From assembly GCF_030272615.1 (NCBI RefSeq), contig NC_081407.1, positions 98,129,897 through 98,193,896 of the forward strand: a stretch of 64,000 nucleotides of DNA, given 5' to 3'. The DNA comes from Cryptomeria japonica (lineage: Eukaryota > Streptophyta > Pinopsida > Cupressales > Cupressaceae). Shown here one piece after another: positions 46,690 through 58,394 of the stretch. Positions within the stretch are counted from its first letter, which is position 1, and each line of letters starts with the position of its first letter. The notes beneath the pieces were generated by a model. The model did not search any database, was not told the origin of the DNA, and saw only the letters and a list, made by a program, of their open reading frames with translations. The translations under genes and the position numbers were made by a program.

Positions 46690-48520
46690 CCTTTGGTTTA
46701 CCTGAGTGTATTGTAGGAATTTAAGCTCTTGTGGGATAGTTATCCTTCCGTAGAAGTTCACTTTTACCACATTAGACCTTCTTTGATGAGAAATCAAATA
46801 ATGTAAAACAAAAGTATATTGTTTGTGACCAAGAATTCTATGTCATCCTTTGGGCATTAAAAAAATGGAGGTGTTGTTTATTGCCTAAGAAGTTTGCTCT
46901 CTGTACAAATAATCGTGTACTGAAGTATTTAAATAAAAAAGCAAATTTTAACCAAAGAGAAATGAGACGTGTTGAATAACTACAAAGTTACTCCTTTGAT
47001 TTGAAGCATAGATCTAGATAGTTAAATAAAATAGCTAATGCACTAAGTTTGGAAGATATAGTTGGTGAAGATTATGGATGTTGATGTGATTGCTTTTGAT
47101 TAAATGAAATATTTATATGAAAATAATCCTATTTTTGTTAAGAAACAAGGGCATGTTAAGATGCTAAGGTATGTGAGGATTTCTCTATTTAAGAAGGATT
47201 TATGCTTGAAAATTAACAATTATGTATGTCCTAAGGTTAGACTCTTTTATAGTTACAATGGAAATATTATTGACAAGTAATCTAATCAAAATGTAGAGAA
47301 GTTTGTTTCTAACTATAAAATCTATCAATTAACAATGGACGCTAATAGGAACACAAGGTTGCATAAGCTATTACCTAGTCTAGATGAATGATTGAAAAAT
47401 TATATTATAAATTTTGTATTGGGGATTACAAAGAATTTAGAAGGTAAATGGTAGCATTTTGTTAGTAGTGGATTAGTTCCACAAAATGTTTCATTTCATT
47501 TCATATCATGTGAAATCAATTATTGATGTAGTATTTTTCTAAGATGTAGTAAGACTGCATTGTTTACCAAGAAGTATTACATCTTGTAGAGATACTAAGT
47601 TACCAAGCCATTTTTGAAGGATGTTATGAAAAAGGTTGGGTGTCAAATTAGATTTTATTTATGTCATCACTCCCAAACTAGTGGACAAATAAAGGTACCA
47701 ATAGAAGTCGTGGTAATTAACTTAGGAAGTATAGTTAAAAATAAGATCTAATTAGTGGGATTTAATTCTTTCCTATACAAAATTCACATACAATAATTCA
47801 ATTAACATGTAAATTGGTGTCCTCCCCAGTTGATCCTTCCTTAGAGGGTCCTAGTGATACTATTGTCTGGACCGTGGTTTGTCGTAAGTGGAAGGGGAAG
47901 TCTTCTGCCCTCCCCCAAACCCCTCTTTATCAAGGCCTAGGTGCTTCTTCCCATCATTGAGCTGGGTTTTGGGTTGTTGCAGGTTGGATAGGATTTGTGT
48001 TTTTTTATCTAACCTTGGTTTGTTCAGGGTTTGCACCCCTTTTTTGTGCTATTAATTATGTTAGGATGTTGTGGAAGTGTCGCTATGACTAGTCTCTTTT
48101 TTTGTTGTTTTTTATCTTTGTAGTTTGCAATTAATGTGTTGTTAATGTGCTGCAACTGGATTTCTCGTTAACTTTACGCCCTCTGGGCTGTTGTATTTTG
48201 AGCCAGCACCCTTGCTTTGCTACTATTAATATCAAAAACATGTAAATTGGTGTTTCCCTATTCTATCTTCTTGTCTATAGAAGATTTCTAAGAGGTATCA
48301 TAAATTTGACAAAGCTGGTTGTTGACAAACAAACTGTAAAGACTATGTATGTGACAGTTGCATGAAGAGATCAAAAGAAAATTTAAAGGAGAAATTTAAA
48401 ATTGAAAAAAAAACTGATTAAAAAATGAGAGTGGAGTCATTTGCAATTGATGATTTAACTATAATACTTTTGTAGAATGAGGAATTTCCAAGGGAGATCT
48501 ATAATAAATTGAAATACAAG
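46690..48520 (+). pseudogene. Degenerate Ty3/gypsy RNase H-integrase relic
   Basis: Short gypsy motifs appear in order across many frameshifts and stops. RNase H end: EFYVILWALKKWRC, KYLNKKANFNQRE and IANALS (46820-47050). Integrase remnants: a NYKIYQL zinc-finger tail and TRLHKLLPSL (47300-47390), then CHHSQTSGQIKV (~47690), equivalent to the usual Gln-Thr-Asp-Gly-Gln motif. A C-terminal LGPYKIS lies at ~48530. A LINE interrupts it at 47821-48236. Too decayed to assign a lineage. Confidence 0.72.
47804..48253. mobile_element. 5'-truncated LINE fragment with 17-bp TSD
   Basis: AACATGTAAATTGGTGT occurs at 47804-47820 and again at 48237-48253, an exact 17-bp duplication. The 416-bp insert between them (47821-48236) ends CTATTAATATCAAA, followed by further A's. 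This is like the A-rich 3' ends of plant L1-type LINEs, and the long target duplication fits target-primed insertion. No RT domain is left. Orientation is plus, judged from the A-rich end. Confidence 0.8.
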
Positions 48521-49072
48521 TAATTTGGACCTTGGACCCTACAAAATTTCTTTAATAATGTGCATGAAGTTGGTCTTCCGCCCATATGGAAGCGATGATA
48601 GTGTTGCTACGGATTGTGAGGACGTTACAAATATCGTTGATTGGACTGATCAAATGCCAAAGGAAGAAATTGATAAAATGTTACAGGAAGCGGTTGTGAG
48701 GAAGACTATAAACAGAAATTATGGAGTATTTAGTAAAATGGAAAGGAATGGAGTCTGCAGAGGATGAAAGGATAATTGAAAAAGAATTTCTTGTTTAAAT
48801 AAAAACAATTCAGTTCTTGGTAGCTCCATCAGTAGAGGCTCAAAATTTTGTACCTTGTGTCTCTAATGCTGAGCACCGATAGGTTCACAGGTAATCAACA
48901 TCCAAAAAAACATTACATATTTTGTTTGTAGGTATCTGACAAGATTGAAAAATTCCAAGGTGGGTTTTCTAATTGGATGCCTAATGTAATTCCAAGATGG
49001 GCTCTCTAATTGGGTGGTCGACGTGATTCGTTAACAGCAATTACTATAAGTATATGGGATCATTTTTTTTCA

Positions 49073-49305
49073 GATCTTATTTTCTCCTCACAAGTTCTAA
49101 ATGTTCCGAGAGGTCAAGCCCTGGGAGAGTAGGCCTATATGAAGATAATCATGTAACTGTTTGGGGACATCTTCCAGCAACTGAAGAGCTTCCTGAACAT
49201 ATGTTTGCAACTGAGATCTTTTGTTGGCTGCATATTAATCTGCTTGGGTTTAAGCAACCAAGCATTGAAGTGGAAAATTTGTGGTATCGGCGACTTGAAA
49301 CAGAG
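49073..49305 (+). other. Exon-like open segment, unknown product
   Basis: A pyrimidine-rich tract with CAG lies at 49062-49072. An open stretch follows that encodes about 77 residues, including PGRVGLYEDNHVTVWGHLPA and CWLHINLLGFK. It then reaches CAGAG/GTGAGA at ~49305, a good 5' splice site, with a stop soon after. The residues look like a folded protein and not low complexity, and I recognise no family. It could be an internal exon of a fragmented or captured gene. No neighbouring exon could be identified. Confidence 0.4.
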
Positions 49306-50020
49306 GTGAGACATGTCTAAATGTATAGTGGATCTGAGTTACTGTAACTGCAATTTGCTTCCAGGATCTGTTTTGCAGTCACTTCCTGTGTGGCTGTAAT
49401 AGGACTGAGACTACCTTTTGTGTTGAAGACTTGAAGCTGAATCTCATTTGTTTTGTATTTGATATCTTAAGGTTTATAGAACTTTGTGTTCACTTCTTAC
49501 TGCATTGTTTTAAAACTTTTTCGTGTAACTGTGATCTATGCTGCCTGAGTCCGTTGGATTTATCGGAAGACATTCCGGCTAATGTGCCATGTATGCAGCT
49601 AAATAAATACTAAAAACTGATTCGTGAGAATGAAATCTTAAAGGAATATTATCTTAGTGTGGCAGTCTAAAATTAGGATAAGAGAGCCTCCATATCATAT
49701 GGGGTCTTACACATCTATATCTTCATCCAAAAGGTGGAGTTAACGGTAAAAACAAATTGAATATTTGCTTATAGTTTTTTCTCAAAATGCTTACCATGTT
49801 AGAGACAAACAATATCAACAAATGGAAACTGCTATCCAGTTCCTAGAATGTATCAACGTATCATTATCTTTATACATTATAATAGATGTTCAGTGCATTC
49901 TACCGATCAACGCATCATTATCTTTTACCTACTGATAGCCATTCCCTCAATGAATTGCCTCCAATGTATAAAGAGAAAAAATATGTGAGACATCTGCTTA
50001 TGCTTGTTGCTTTTAGCGCA
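49306..50020. other. Spacer next to PPR gene 3' end
   Basis: No supported gene is present. It should contain the PPR gene 3' UTR on the minus strand; no clear polyadenylation signal could be fixed by eye. Confidence 0.5.
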
Positions 50021-52528
50021 TCACCAGTAATCTCCGCAAGAGCATAATCCATCTTTAAAATGATGAAAGCGATTTGCGTCCCTCACTATAATTTCTCGCC
50101 TGACAATTCTGGAAATAAACTTTGTAGCAGTATGGCAGTCACTACAGACACGGAGGTTTTTTCTGATCTGAATAGAAGCTCCGGCGCATGTGCTGATAAG
50201 ACCAAAAGCAATAGCTAACTTCTCGCTGTGATATAAAAGCAAGTGCTCCTTCATTTCCTCGTCAACATCATGCAACACAACATTTGTGTCTGGCACATAT
50301 CCTAGATCCTCCATTTGCCCAGCTAAGCTTTGTAAAGTTGCATATATTTTCTTAGATTGAGGATGTGATCTGTCTCCTGTAAGGAATGAATGAATGTTGT
50401 TTTTAACTTCAATCACGCTGCACCCTGGCGTCTTTTTCAACCCACTATCTTTCATCAACGACCTTACCCTTTCCACATTCTCCCATTTTCCAGCTGCGGC
50501 GTAGATGTTTGACAGTAGTACATAGTAGCCAGGATCTTCAGGGTTCAAGTTCAATAGATGTCCAGCCACATGTTGTCCGAGCACAATATTAGAGTGAATT
50601 TTGCAGGCAGCAAGCAAGGCTCCCCAAATTGAAGAATCAGGCTCTAATGGCATTCTTTTGATGAAGTCTTGTGCTTCATCCAAATGGCCAGCACGGCCAA
50701 GAAGGTCAACCATGCATGCATAATGCTTCATCATGGGTGCAATGCAATAATCTTGCTGCATAGAATGAAAACAGTACCAGCCCTCTTCTACCAGACCTGC
50801 ATGACTGCAAGCGGACAAAATAGAAATGAAGGTGGCATGATTTGGTTTTGTACCAAGCTGCTTCATTTCCGCAAAAAGAGCAAGGGCACTATGGCCGTGC
50901 CCATGCATTCCATACCCTGCAATCAATGCACTCCACACCACAACATTTTTTTTGCACATTTTTTGAAAAACTTGGTGAGCAATGTCTATACTGCCACATT
51001 TGGCATACATATCTATAAGGGCTGCTCCAATAAAGACATCTATTGCAAATCCACTTCTAATTATGTACTCATGAATCCATTTGCCTTTTTGCAGAGCGCC
51101 TAAATGAGAACACGACGAGAGCGCACTCACAACGGTAACTTGGTCAGGTTTCATATTTTCAAGTTCCACCATTTGATGAAAAATTGTCAATGCATCATTA
51201 TGATATCCAATTTGGGTATACCCAGTAATCATTGCATTCCATGAGACTACATTTCTTCTAGCCATTTTCTGAAACAATGTAGATGCTACTTCTATAGTAT
51301 GGCACTTGGCATACATAGTCAAAACAGAATTCCCCACAGATTCATCTGCCTGAAATCCACGTCTAAGTACATAACCATGGACACACCTCCCGTATGTCAG
51401 ATTTCCTATATTTGTACAAGCCATAATCACGCTCAAGAGGGTAACTGAATTGGGATTAATGCTTTGCAACTGCATGTCCTTGAAATTTGCCAATGCCTCA
51501 TGTGCGTAACCATTCTGCGCACAAGCACCAATAATTGAAGTCCAGGAAAATACATCCCTTTTCGAGATTTTGTCAAACATTTGACATCCATCAAAAATTG
51601 AATTGCAATTTGCATACATATTTATTAATGCTGGGCCAATAAAACAATCCGACTCAAATCCACTTCTAATTACATAAGCATGTATCCACTTACCTTGATG
51701 CAGATATCCTAACTGGCCGCATGCAGCGAGCACATTCACCGTGGTGAAAGAATTGGGGATTTCTTCTCCCAGTTGCATCTGATTAAACATCTTCAAGGCT
51801 TCTATGCCTTGCCCGTTCTGCACATACCCTCTGAGCATGGCAGTCCACGAGACTACATTTCTCTCAGGCATCTTGTCGAACACCTGCTGCGCATCCTCGA
51901 TACTTCCACATTTAACATACATATCTACAAGCCCAGTTGCAACAACTACTCCAGACTCCAATCCCATTTTCTTTACTATATGACTATGAATTTTCTTTCC
52001 CTCTTGCAAAACCAATGGGCTGGCACACACCTTGAGCACAATCGAAAATGTGAACTCGTCTGGTGACATGCCTTCAATTTGCATTTGGTAATAGAGTGTG
52101 ATAGTTTCTTCTGATAGACCATGAGAGGCATAACCTGCAAGCATTGCATTCCATAGAAGAATATTATGTTCGGACATTTTTTCAAACACTTGACATGCAT
52201 TGTTTCCAGACATTCTGTCAAATACCAGTCGTGCATTCTCCACATTGCGGTATTCGGCATACTTATTGACAAGCTTGATAGCTACAGAAATTCGCTGGTT
52301 AACGCCAATTTTGTTCACTTGTGCATGGATTCCCAGGAGCTGCTTGATTGTTTTACATCTGTGCAACGCAGAATAATAATAATCTTCAATATTGCTGTGT
52401 TGTAGTTTATAAAAAGCTGGCGTTGATGGTGAATTAAGACTACGATATAAGCTACTATTCATGTGAATGGTTCTGTATTTAAACAAAGAATGCAGCGACT
52501 TATTGCAACGAAGATGGAATGTTGGCAT
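50021..52528 (-). CDS. PLS-class PPR protein with DYW deaminase domain
   Basis: This is an intact single-exon frame of 835 residues. The N-terminus (MPTFHLRCNKSLHSL...) is basic, Ser-rich and nearly free of acidic residues, fitting a mitochondrial or plastid presequence. About five P-L-S triads of PPR repeats follow, marked by the S-type motifs LLWNAML, VVSWTAML, VFSWTSII, VVSWNAMI and VVVWSALI. E/E+ regions come next, then a DYW domain from about residue 740. The deaminase signature is complete: HSE at 767-769, CxxCH at 795-799 and CSCGDYW at the C-terminus. The family binds organellar transcripts and edits specific C to U. Near residues 105-120 one repeat appears cut, so two VF(D/E)(R/K)MS segments lie only 11 residues apart. 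No stop, shift or nearby TE disrupts it. The start is the first ATG; Met23 is an alternative. Confidence 0.96.
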   Translation of the reverse strand: MPTFHLRCNKSLHSLFKYRTIHMNSSLYRSLNSPSTPAFYKLQHSNIEDYYYSALHRCKTIKQLLGIHAQVNKIGVNQRISVAIKLVNKYAEYRNVENARLVFDRMSGNNACQVFEKMSEHNILLWNAMLAGYASHGLSEETITLYYQMQIEGMSPDEFTFSIVLKVCASPLVLQEGKKIHSHIVKKMGLESGVVVATGLVDMYVKCGSIEDAQQVFDKMPERNVVSWTAMLRGYVQNGQGIEALKMFNQMQLGEEIPNSFTTVNVLAACGQLGYLHQGKWIHAYVIRSGFESDCFIGPALINMYANCNSIFDGCQMFDKISKRDVFSWTSIIGACAQNGYAHEALANFKDMQLQSINPNSVTLLSVIMACTNIGNLTYGRCVHGYVLRRGFQADESVGNSVLTMYAKCHTIEVASTLFQKMARRNVVSWNAMITGYTQIGYHNDALTIFHQMVELENMKPDQVTVVSALSSCSHLGALQKGKWIHEYIIRSGFAIDVFIGAALIDMYAKCGSIDIAHQVFQKMCKKNVVVWSALIAGYGMHGHGHSALALFAEMKQLGTKPNHATFISILSACSHAGLVEEGWYCFHSMQQDYCIAPMMKHYACMVDLLGRAGHLDEAQDFIKRMPLEPDSSIWGALLAACKIHSNIVLGQHVAGHLLNLNPEDPGYYVLLSNIYAAAGKWENVERVRSLMKDSGLKKTPGCSVIEVKNNIHSFLTGDRSHPQSKKIYATLQSLAGQMEDLGYVPDTNVVLHDVDEEMKEHLLLYHSEKLAIAFGLISTCAGASIQIRKNLRVCSDCHTATKFISRIVRREIIVRDANRFHHFKDGLCSCGDYW

Positions 52529-55100
52529 TGTAAATTATCATCTTTTGAGAGATAGATATCATTGAGAGGACTGCAACTCCAAGGTACATTCTCTAAATTG
52601 TGGTAAAAGACCACCGAATTCCAGCTCTCTTTCCAATTTTCCAAGAATAAGTGCAACGAGACATCCACATGTTCGAACCAAGGACCTCACTCATAGACTA
52701 TGGTCCCAGCAGGGAGACATCTTAAAAATTTCAACGGATTTTGATTAAGTAATTAGGAGCATTTATAATGGCTGGTTGTCTGGAATTTATAGTAGTGGTT
52801 ATTTTCTTTTCTTTTTTTAATTATAATTTTTTTTCTAGTATCTAACATCATAATTGTTTCTGTTGTTTTTTATTTTTTTAATTTGAAATATGTTTAATTT
52901 GTGGGATGTGAAAGTAAAAGGTTTCTTTGAGATATACAAATTCTAGTCATTCTATTGGTTGAGATTGGGAGGGTGGTTGTTGATTTCATTGGCTTCCAAG
53001 AGTTTTCATTCAAAATAATTAGTTTCTTTTGGTAAGATCTAAGAATATTCGAAGAAAATATTGTGTTTCAAGTAGAAGGAATAGACAACTAAAGCCAAAT
53101 TAATTATACAATCATGTTTAATGTTAGCACTATATTTCTTGAGTCTAGTTTTAAAAGAGCGGTCCATCTCTCCAATACAAGGAAGGTCACAAGAGCATGC
53201 AAATTAATAAAATCTTAATTTGAGAAAGGTGTCAATAGCTTCTTTGAGAGATGGAATAGTTATAAAGGGGGACAACTAGTTTGAATGTGCATCAAATACC
53301 TTAATTAACTAAAATCTTAGATTTTTTTGAGAAATACATTTGACATATGGGAGAGCAACAAAAGGCAAAGAGAAAGAATTCTAATCCTTAGAATTTAGTT
53401 TGGACTATAACTTAGCTTGATTATACACTCTCAAATTGTGTTTGATCTTGCAATCATTAAGCTTAAAAACATTGGTTAAGTGTGAGTGTTTAAATTTAGC
53501 TAATCATCATTTGGAGCTTCCTAGTGGCTAGAGTGTTTAGGACACCAATTTTCTAGGAAAAATGGTGGTGGGAAGAAAAATGGAGGTAAAGGTCTACATG
53601 GATGGGTTTTCTAAAGACATTGTGACTAAGGGAGACATCGAGTTTTCTAATGAATAGGATGTTAAGGAAAGAGAGTTGATCATTTGAAAACAAATTTGCA
53701 TATTGAATATGAGTTAAAAGGTGTTTTGCATTAGGTTCATTTTCACTCTTGTGCTTAAGCTTACTTAGGTTATGTCCTTTTTATTTCTTAAGTCATAAGA
53801 TGAGGATACATGTCATGATCCAGTCTTATCCTCACGGAGAGTTTCTTTTTGTCTTTTTTTCTTTTTCTTTTATAAGGATTCATTGTATCATACTTAGTGA
53901 GGTTTGTACATTCAAGATAATTCATATTTCTTTATTAATATGCTATTGGCCTCTATAGCTTTGCTATCCTCTCTTTGTGTAATAGGTGTTTAATTTTATT
54001 GTGATCCTTAAGAGCTATGGGGTTTAAGAATCAACTACAACATAGTATCATAGTTCCAAATTTGTTATTTTTTTGTCCTTTCTTGATAGATTGAATCTTG
54101 GATAAATTTTTAGTGCATCCTAGACCCAAATGAACCTCATTGTTGTATCTAGAAGGACCACATACCCTAAAATTGATTGTTCAAACGTAAATATTTGAGT
54201 TGTGATTTTTTGCAATTTTTTTTGAAGGGCACAAGATCCAAGACATTGGTATCTAATTCTTTTGATATGATCTTTGATTTTTCTAGTAGTTTTTTGTTTT
54301 TCTAAACATTTGATTCATTTTTTGGTGGGAAGGTGTAATTTTCCCTACTACATCTCTTTCCCAATGACTGCTTATTTTTCTCTAAGATTTAATTTTGCCG
54401 AGAAACCTTTTTTGGTTTTTCCATGAAGTTTTTCATGGCATGGATCGTATTTTCCAATCTCAAAAAATTATGATCAAACCAAATTTGTAGCTATTTTTAC
54501 TAGGATTCTACATTTTACAACATGCTCTTTTTAAAGTACTAGTGGAGTTTGAATGATTTCATCTTGACCTCGAAGAGGTTTTCCATTCTACTTGACAAGA
54601 TTTATTTTTTCCCAAGTGATCTTTATTTTCCCTAATGTTCTCTATTTTGCCCAATCATTTGTTGTGCTTTCCATGATAATTCTTTAAAGCTTGGGATTTT
54701 GGTGGTTCTATTTTTGAAAGGGTATTTGGTAAAAAAAAATTAATTGTTTAACAATGTTCCCTTTTAACTTTGTAACAATCATGGTCACTTTCTCACGAGA
54801 AGATTCTCCTAACAAGCAATGATCATCTTACTTGCTAGTCTTTTCTCTTGCCCCTAGCAACAACATCATATGAAAAAGATGCACCAAAAGTCATTTTGTG
54901 GTACTCACTGATGTGGAGATGGGTGGTCACAAAGTTGGCCAAGTACTGAAGCTCCAAGTTGTAGGTGGTCATGGTGATGTCCATGCCCTTAAAGTGTATT
55001 CCACACTCAAATCAAGGATCAATGCCAATTTCCTTAGGAGATTGTTAATGTAGTGTTTAATCATCAATTTCATGAATTGCACAAAGACTAGCTTCCATAG
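52529..55100. other. Intergenic upstream of PPR gene
   Basis: No recognisable coding sequence. 52.5-52.8 kb should hold the PPR promoter, but no clear TATA element stands out. The rest is AT-rich, with short chance frames only. Confidence 0.5.
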
Positions 55101-55349
55101 TCCATATGAAAGTTGGTAGCATTTCCTAGGAAATTGTCCTCATAGAGTGCCTTGTTAATGTGTTGGTTTAAGATGTCTCACAAAACAAAAAAGATACCCA
55201 GAAGTTGTGTGAGGTCATGTGAAAATATGCACCAAGATTCTTTTGATGCAAGTGTTGCCAAGGCAATGACAAACACTTCTCTCTCATCTTAAGAGAATTT
55301 GTCTGAGTTTGAATCTATGTAGTTATTTTTCTTTTTCTTCTTCTCCTCC

Positions 55350-56060
55350 TTGCACTTCTTGTGAAAGTGACCAATTTTTTTTAGTTTAAACAAAGTGACT
55401 GAGATTTTCTAGGAGTCTGAAATCTCCCATGAGATTTAGATCCATCTTTATCTCACTTCTTGTACTTCTTCTTCCCTTTTTCTTTAGATCTACCATGAGT
55501 TGAAATATTCTCATTAGACCTTTTATACTTTTTTCTCCACATCCATTCAAACAATAACCTGATGCAACCACATCATCCATCTTGAAGGCGGTAGTGGTAC
55601 TCCCAATGATCATGACAAGGTGGTATGATGAATCCAACAAAGATCACAATGAATTCATATGTTGATCTTACTCCTCCAATTAATCATGAATGAAACTTAA
55701 CTAGGTAATAAGCATACTAAAGCTCTTATAGTGAACTTCTTCCTCAAGAACAACTTATGTAATAATGATTTAGCTTGATAAATGTGACCATTTACTCCAT
55801 AGATTTGTAATTGCAGTCTCTTCATGGTCATTCAATAACATGGAGCAACTCAATAAAGTCTTATAAGACCCTTAGCCTTCTGATCCATTAAATCTCAATA
55901 TTCTTGTTTCATGTTCGATGACATATTTTCGGATATAGAAACCCATAGGCCTCTATCAACCAACATATCCTCCATCTTTAGTTTCTATAGCTCAAAGTTG
56001 TCTCCATTGAAATTTCCCATCTCTATCCTCTTAGATGTGCTAACCATCTTCTTCCTACAA
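55350..56060 (-). pseudogene. Copia gag relic
   Basis: On the minus strand the text begins near 56050 with a copia gag start (GNFNGDNFEL, then KLKMEDMLVDRGLW). It becomes broken by stops and shifts. It ends in a basic linker and a damaged zinc knuckle, LKKIGHFHKKC (~55380), where the first Cys are lost. Downstream protease and pol were not found. A primer site and LTR lie upstream at 56153 and beyond. Confidence 0.72.
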
Positions 56061-56152
56061 CAAAGATTTTAAAATATTTTGTGTAAAGTACCACTCAAAT
56101 AGAGATTAGTTCAAAAGCCCTATTTCCAACAATTAGAATCAAAGTTGATCAA

Positions 56153-56164
56153 GTTCTGATACCA
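56153..56164 (-). other. Primer binding site of copia relic
   Basis: The minus strand reads TGGTATCAGAAC, one base from the initiator-Met PBS. It lies two bases after an LTR end reading CTTGCA. Confidence 0.8.
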
Positions 56165-56166
56165 AT

Positions 56167-56994
56167 TGCAAGAAAGGAAGGTACATGGAACGCACTTTCT
56201 ACACCAATCTAATAAGGAGAGTTGTATAGTTATTTTAATCTTTTAAAAGTTATAATGATGAAATTACATAATATAAAGAAGATCAATAACATCAATGCAA
56301 GTATACAAACACAAAACACAAGATATATGTAGGGAATTCCCTTTCAAGAGAAAATCCCCACACTCCAAAATTATGTTCAATATATTACAAATCAAAGGAT
56401 GACTACAAATAGTTGTAGAGTAATTTTCTTCTAGTAGTTTATAATGTGGCTAGAGAAATTATGATAGTATTTCAACAACATAACAATACTTGCAAATGAA
56501 TCATACAAACTACTCCTCGAATATCTAATTCATAGAGAAAAATAAGTATGAAGGAAGCTTCTAGAGGAAGACACAAGAGGTGGATGTCCAAATCTAAGTG
56601 GCACAAATTATAGCATCTCTTTGCGTGCAAATAATAATTGTACAAGTCTATCTTTACATCCCCCAACCCTCCAAACTTGGGTGCTCCATATTTGCCTAAA
56701 TAGGTATGGCAAAAGCTCTTACACATCTTATAGTTGTCATAGAATCTATCATAATGGATATTGATAACGCTTATAATTATAAGAGAAACTACCATAACTG
56801 ACTAACAATAGATAATTCTCTTGCATCTTGTCATAACTCAATTTGGGCACTCACATTCCCCATGCAAAATGCTTTACAACACTTGTCAACCTTTCATAGA
56901 ATCTAGTTCTCATGCATCAGAACTTGTCATAGGAATTTGTGATGCAATAATAACTTACATAGTTTCACAGGAGCTTCACTCAGTGAACCTGGGT
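56167..56994 (-). repeat. LTR of copia relic (far end undefined)
   Basis: On the minus strand the LTR ends CTTGCA at 56167, next to the primer site. The other end could not be located; sequence up to the small inverted-repeat element at 56995 shows no gene. Confidence 0.5.
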
Positions 56995-57236
56995 TATAGC
57001 ACGTGCATTCATGGCATACCAAATAATTCCCCTATTTTCAAAAAGTATTGCCCTAAAATCCCTTTTTGTCACCCCCTCCTAATACACAACCCAAATTAAA
57101 AACCCCCCTATTTTGACCATTTATTGCATTTTTTCATAGCCCAAATTAAAAAACCCCCCTATTTTCACTAAATAAGCAATATATTGAACTTATTTTTTGA
57201 GATATTCAACCCCCCAATATGAATGCACGTGATATA
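56995..57236. mobile_element. 242-bp MITE-like element with G-box ends
   Basis: The left end TATAGCACGTGCATTCAT (56995-57012) and the right end ATGAATGCACGTGATATA (57219-57236) are inverted repeats with one mismatch. Both carry CACGTG. Between them lies a direct repeat, CCCAAATTAAAAA followed by CCCCCCTATTTT, near 57089 and 57139. There is no coding capacity and no clear target duplication. Confidence 0.6.
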
Positions 57237-57934
57237 ATATTACCTAGCTAGTGAAGCCCATGTGCATAGTTTTCAAGATGCCAACACATGGTAGAGAATG
57301 TATAGCACAAAGTGGGATGCTTATTGATGCAATGAAAAAGGAGGCACAAGGTACAAAAATACAAGTTCAGATGTTAGTAGATTAGTCACAACCAAAACGA
57401 AAGACAAATGAACTTAAGAACCTTAACATGCATATCAAGAGAGATATAAATCGAACAATAATAAGCATGCACAAATGAAAAAGGGAAAGAAAACCCCCCA
57501 AGATGCTCCCCAAAATGCTCATAGCTATTCCTCCCTTGTTCCTCTCCTCTCCAAGTCCCACATGAGTGTAGCTCTCAGCTTTTAACACTATCCATGGACG
57601 CCATATGAAAATTCGAGATGGTTGTGAAAATGAAAACAAATGCTTATGCAAGTGTAAAATGATTTACTATGAGAAAGAACCTAATTAGTCTATGTAAATT
57701 TTAGCATAATAACAATGCAAATACTTCTAAATGCTCTCTTTAAAATGACTAGAATTTTGATGCACAAAAGATTTCTAATCCTTTTGAAGAAGGAATGGGC
57801 TTTATTTATAGGGAAAATAGAGAAATGGATGGTCAAGATTGAGTAATCTTAACAAGGGCCAGGATTGAAAGTTTAACAATCCATTTGAGGGCTTTCAACT
57901 CAATCCCATGATGACAAGTGTCAACATGAGATGG
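57237..57934 (-). other. LTR-like spacer with minus-strand TATA box
   Basis: No gene is supported. On the minus strand CCTATAAATAAAGCCC (near 57790-57810) is a good TATA box. It is followed by GC-poor text like an LTR R region, so this may be another LTR fragment cut by C4 at 57935. Confidence 0.4.
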
Positions 57935-58382
57935 TGTTGGTGTAAATAAATATTCATTTTGGATATTATTACACTTACTTAAGTTAACTTAGGATAATGC
58001 ATCTCTTCGTAGTTTGGATTTGAGACACTTAGGGAAGTGTGCACATAGGGATAGAGCTTGTAGGAGAAATTCCACCTTTTGTGGTCTTATTTTACTGTTA
58101 CACTCCACATTCGGTGGGTCATCCACCTCTTGTGGAATATTATATTGTTTCTCCTACCTACCCCTAATATTTCTTACCTACCCTTGTTTCTCATTGAGCC
58201 ACATGTCATATTTGTGTGCTCATACATCCATATGACCTTGCCTATATAAGCAGGCCTCTATTCATTATATTGGTTAATCCAGTTGATCATTTTGCATATT
58301 GATGAGAATACAGTTTGTTCTTGTCATTCTATTGTCTCTTTTATGCTTTTCATTGTGCCCTTGATCTTGGCAAAATTCTTCA
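57935..58382 (+). repeat. C4 left LTR
   Basis: It starts TGTTGGTGTAAATAAA and ends AATTCTTCA directly before the primer site. TATATAA at 58243-58249, followed by GCAGGCCTC, is the likely promoter. Length is 448 bp. Confidence 0.88.
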
Positions 58383-58394
58383 TGGTATCAGAGC
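58383..58394 (+). other. C4 primer binding site (initiator Met tRNA)
   Basis: TGGTATCAGAGC directly follows the LTR end. Confidence 0.92.

Noticed and set aside
48525-48767. 80-codon frame after the gypsy relic
   Set aside because: Its start (LGPYKIS) looks like the end of a gypsy integrase and the rest has no recognised feature, so it is treated as part of the relic.
50669-51103. Plus-strand 144-codon frame in the PPR gene, plus others at 51773 and 52166
   Set aside because: They are antisense shadows of the intact PPR-DYW gene.
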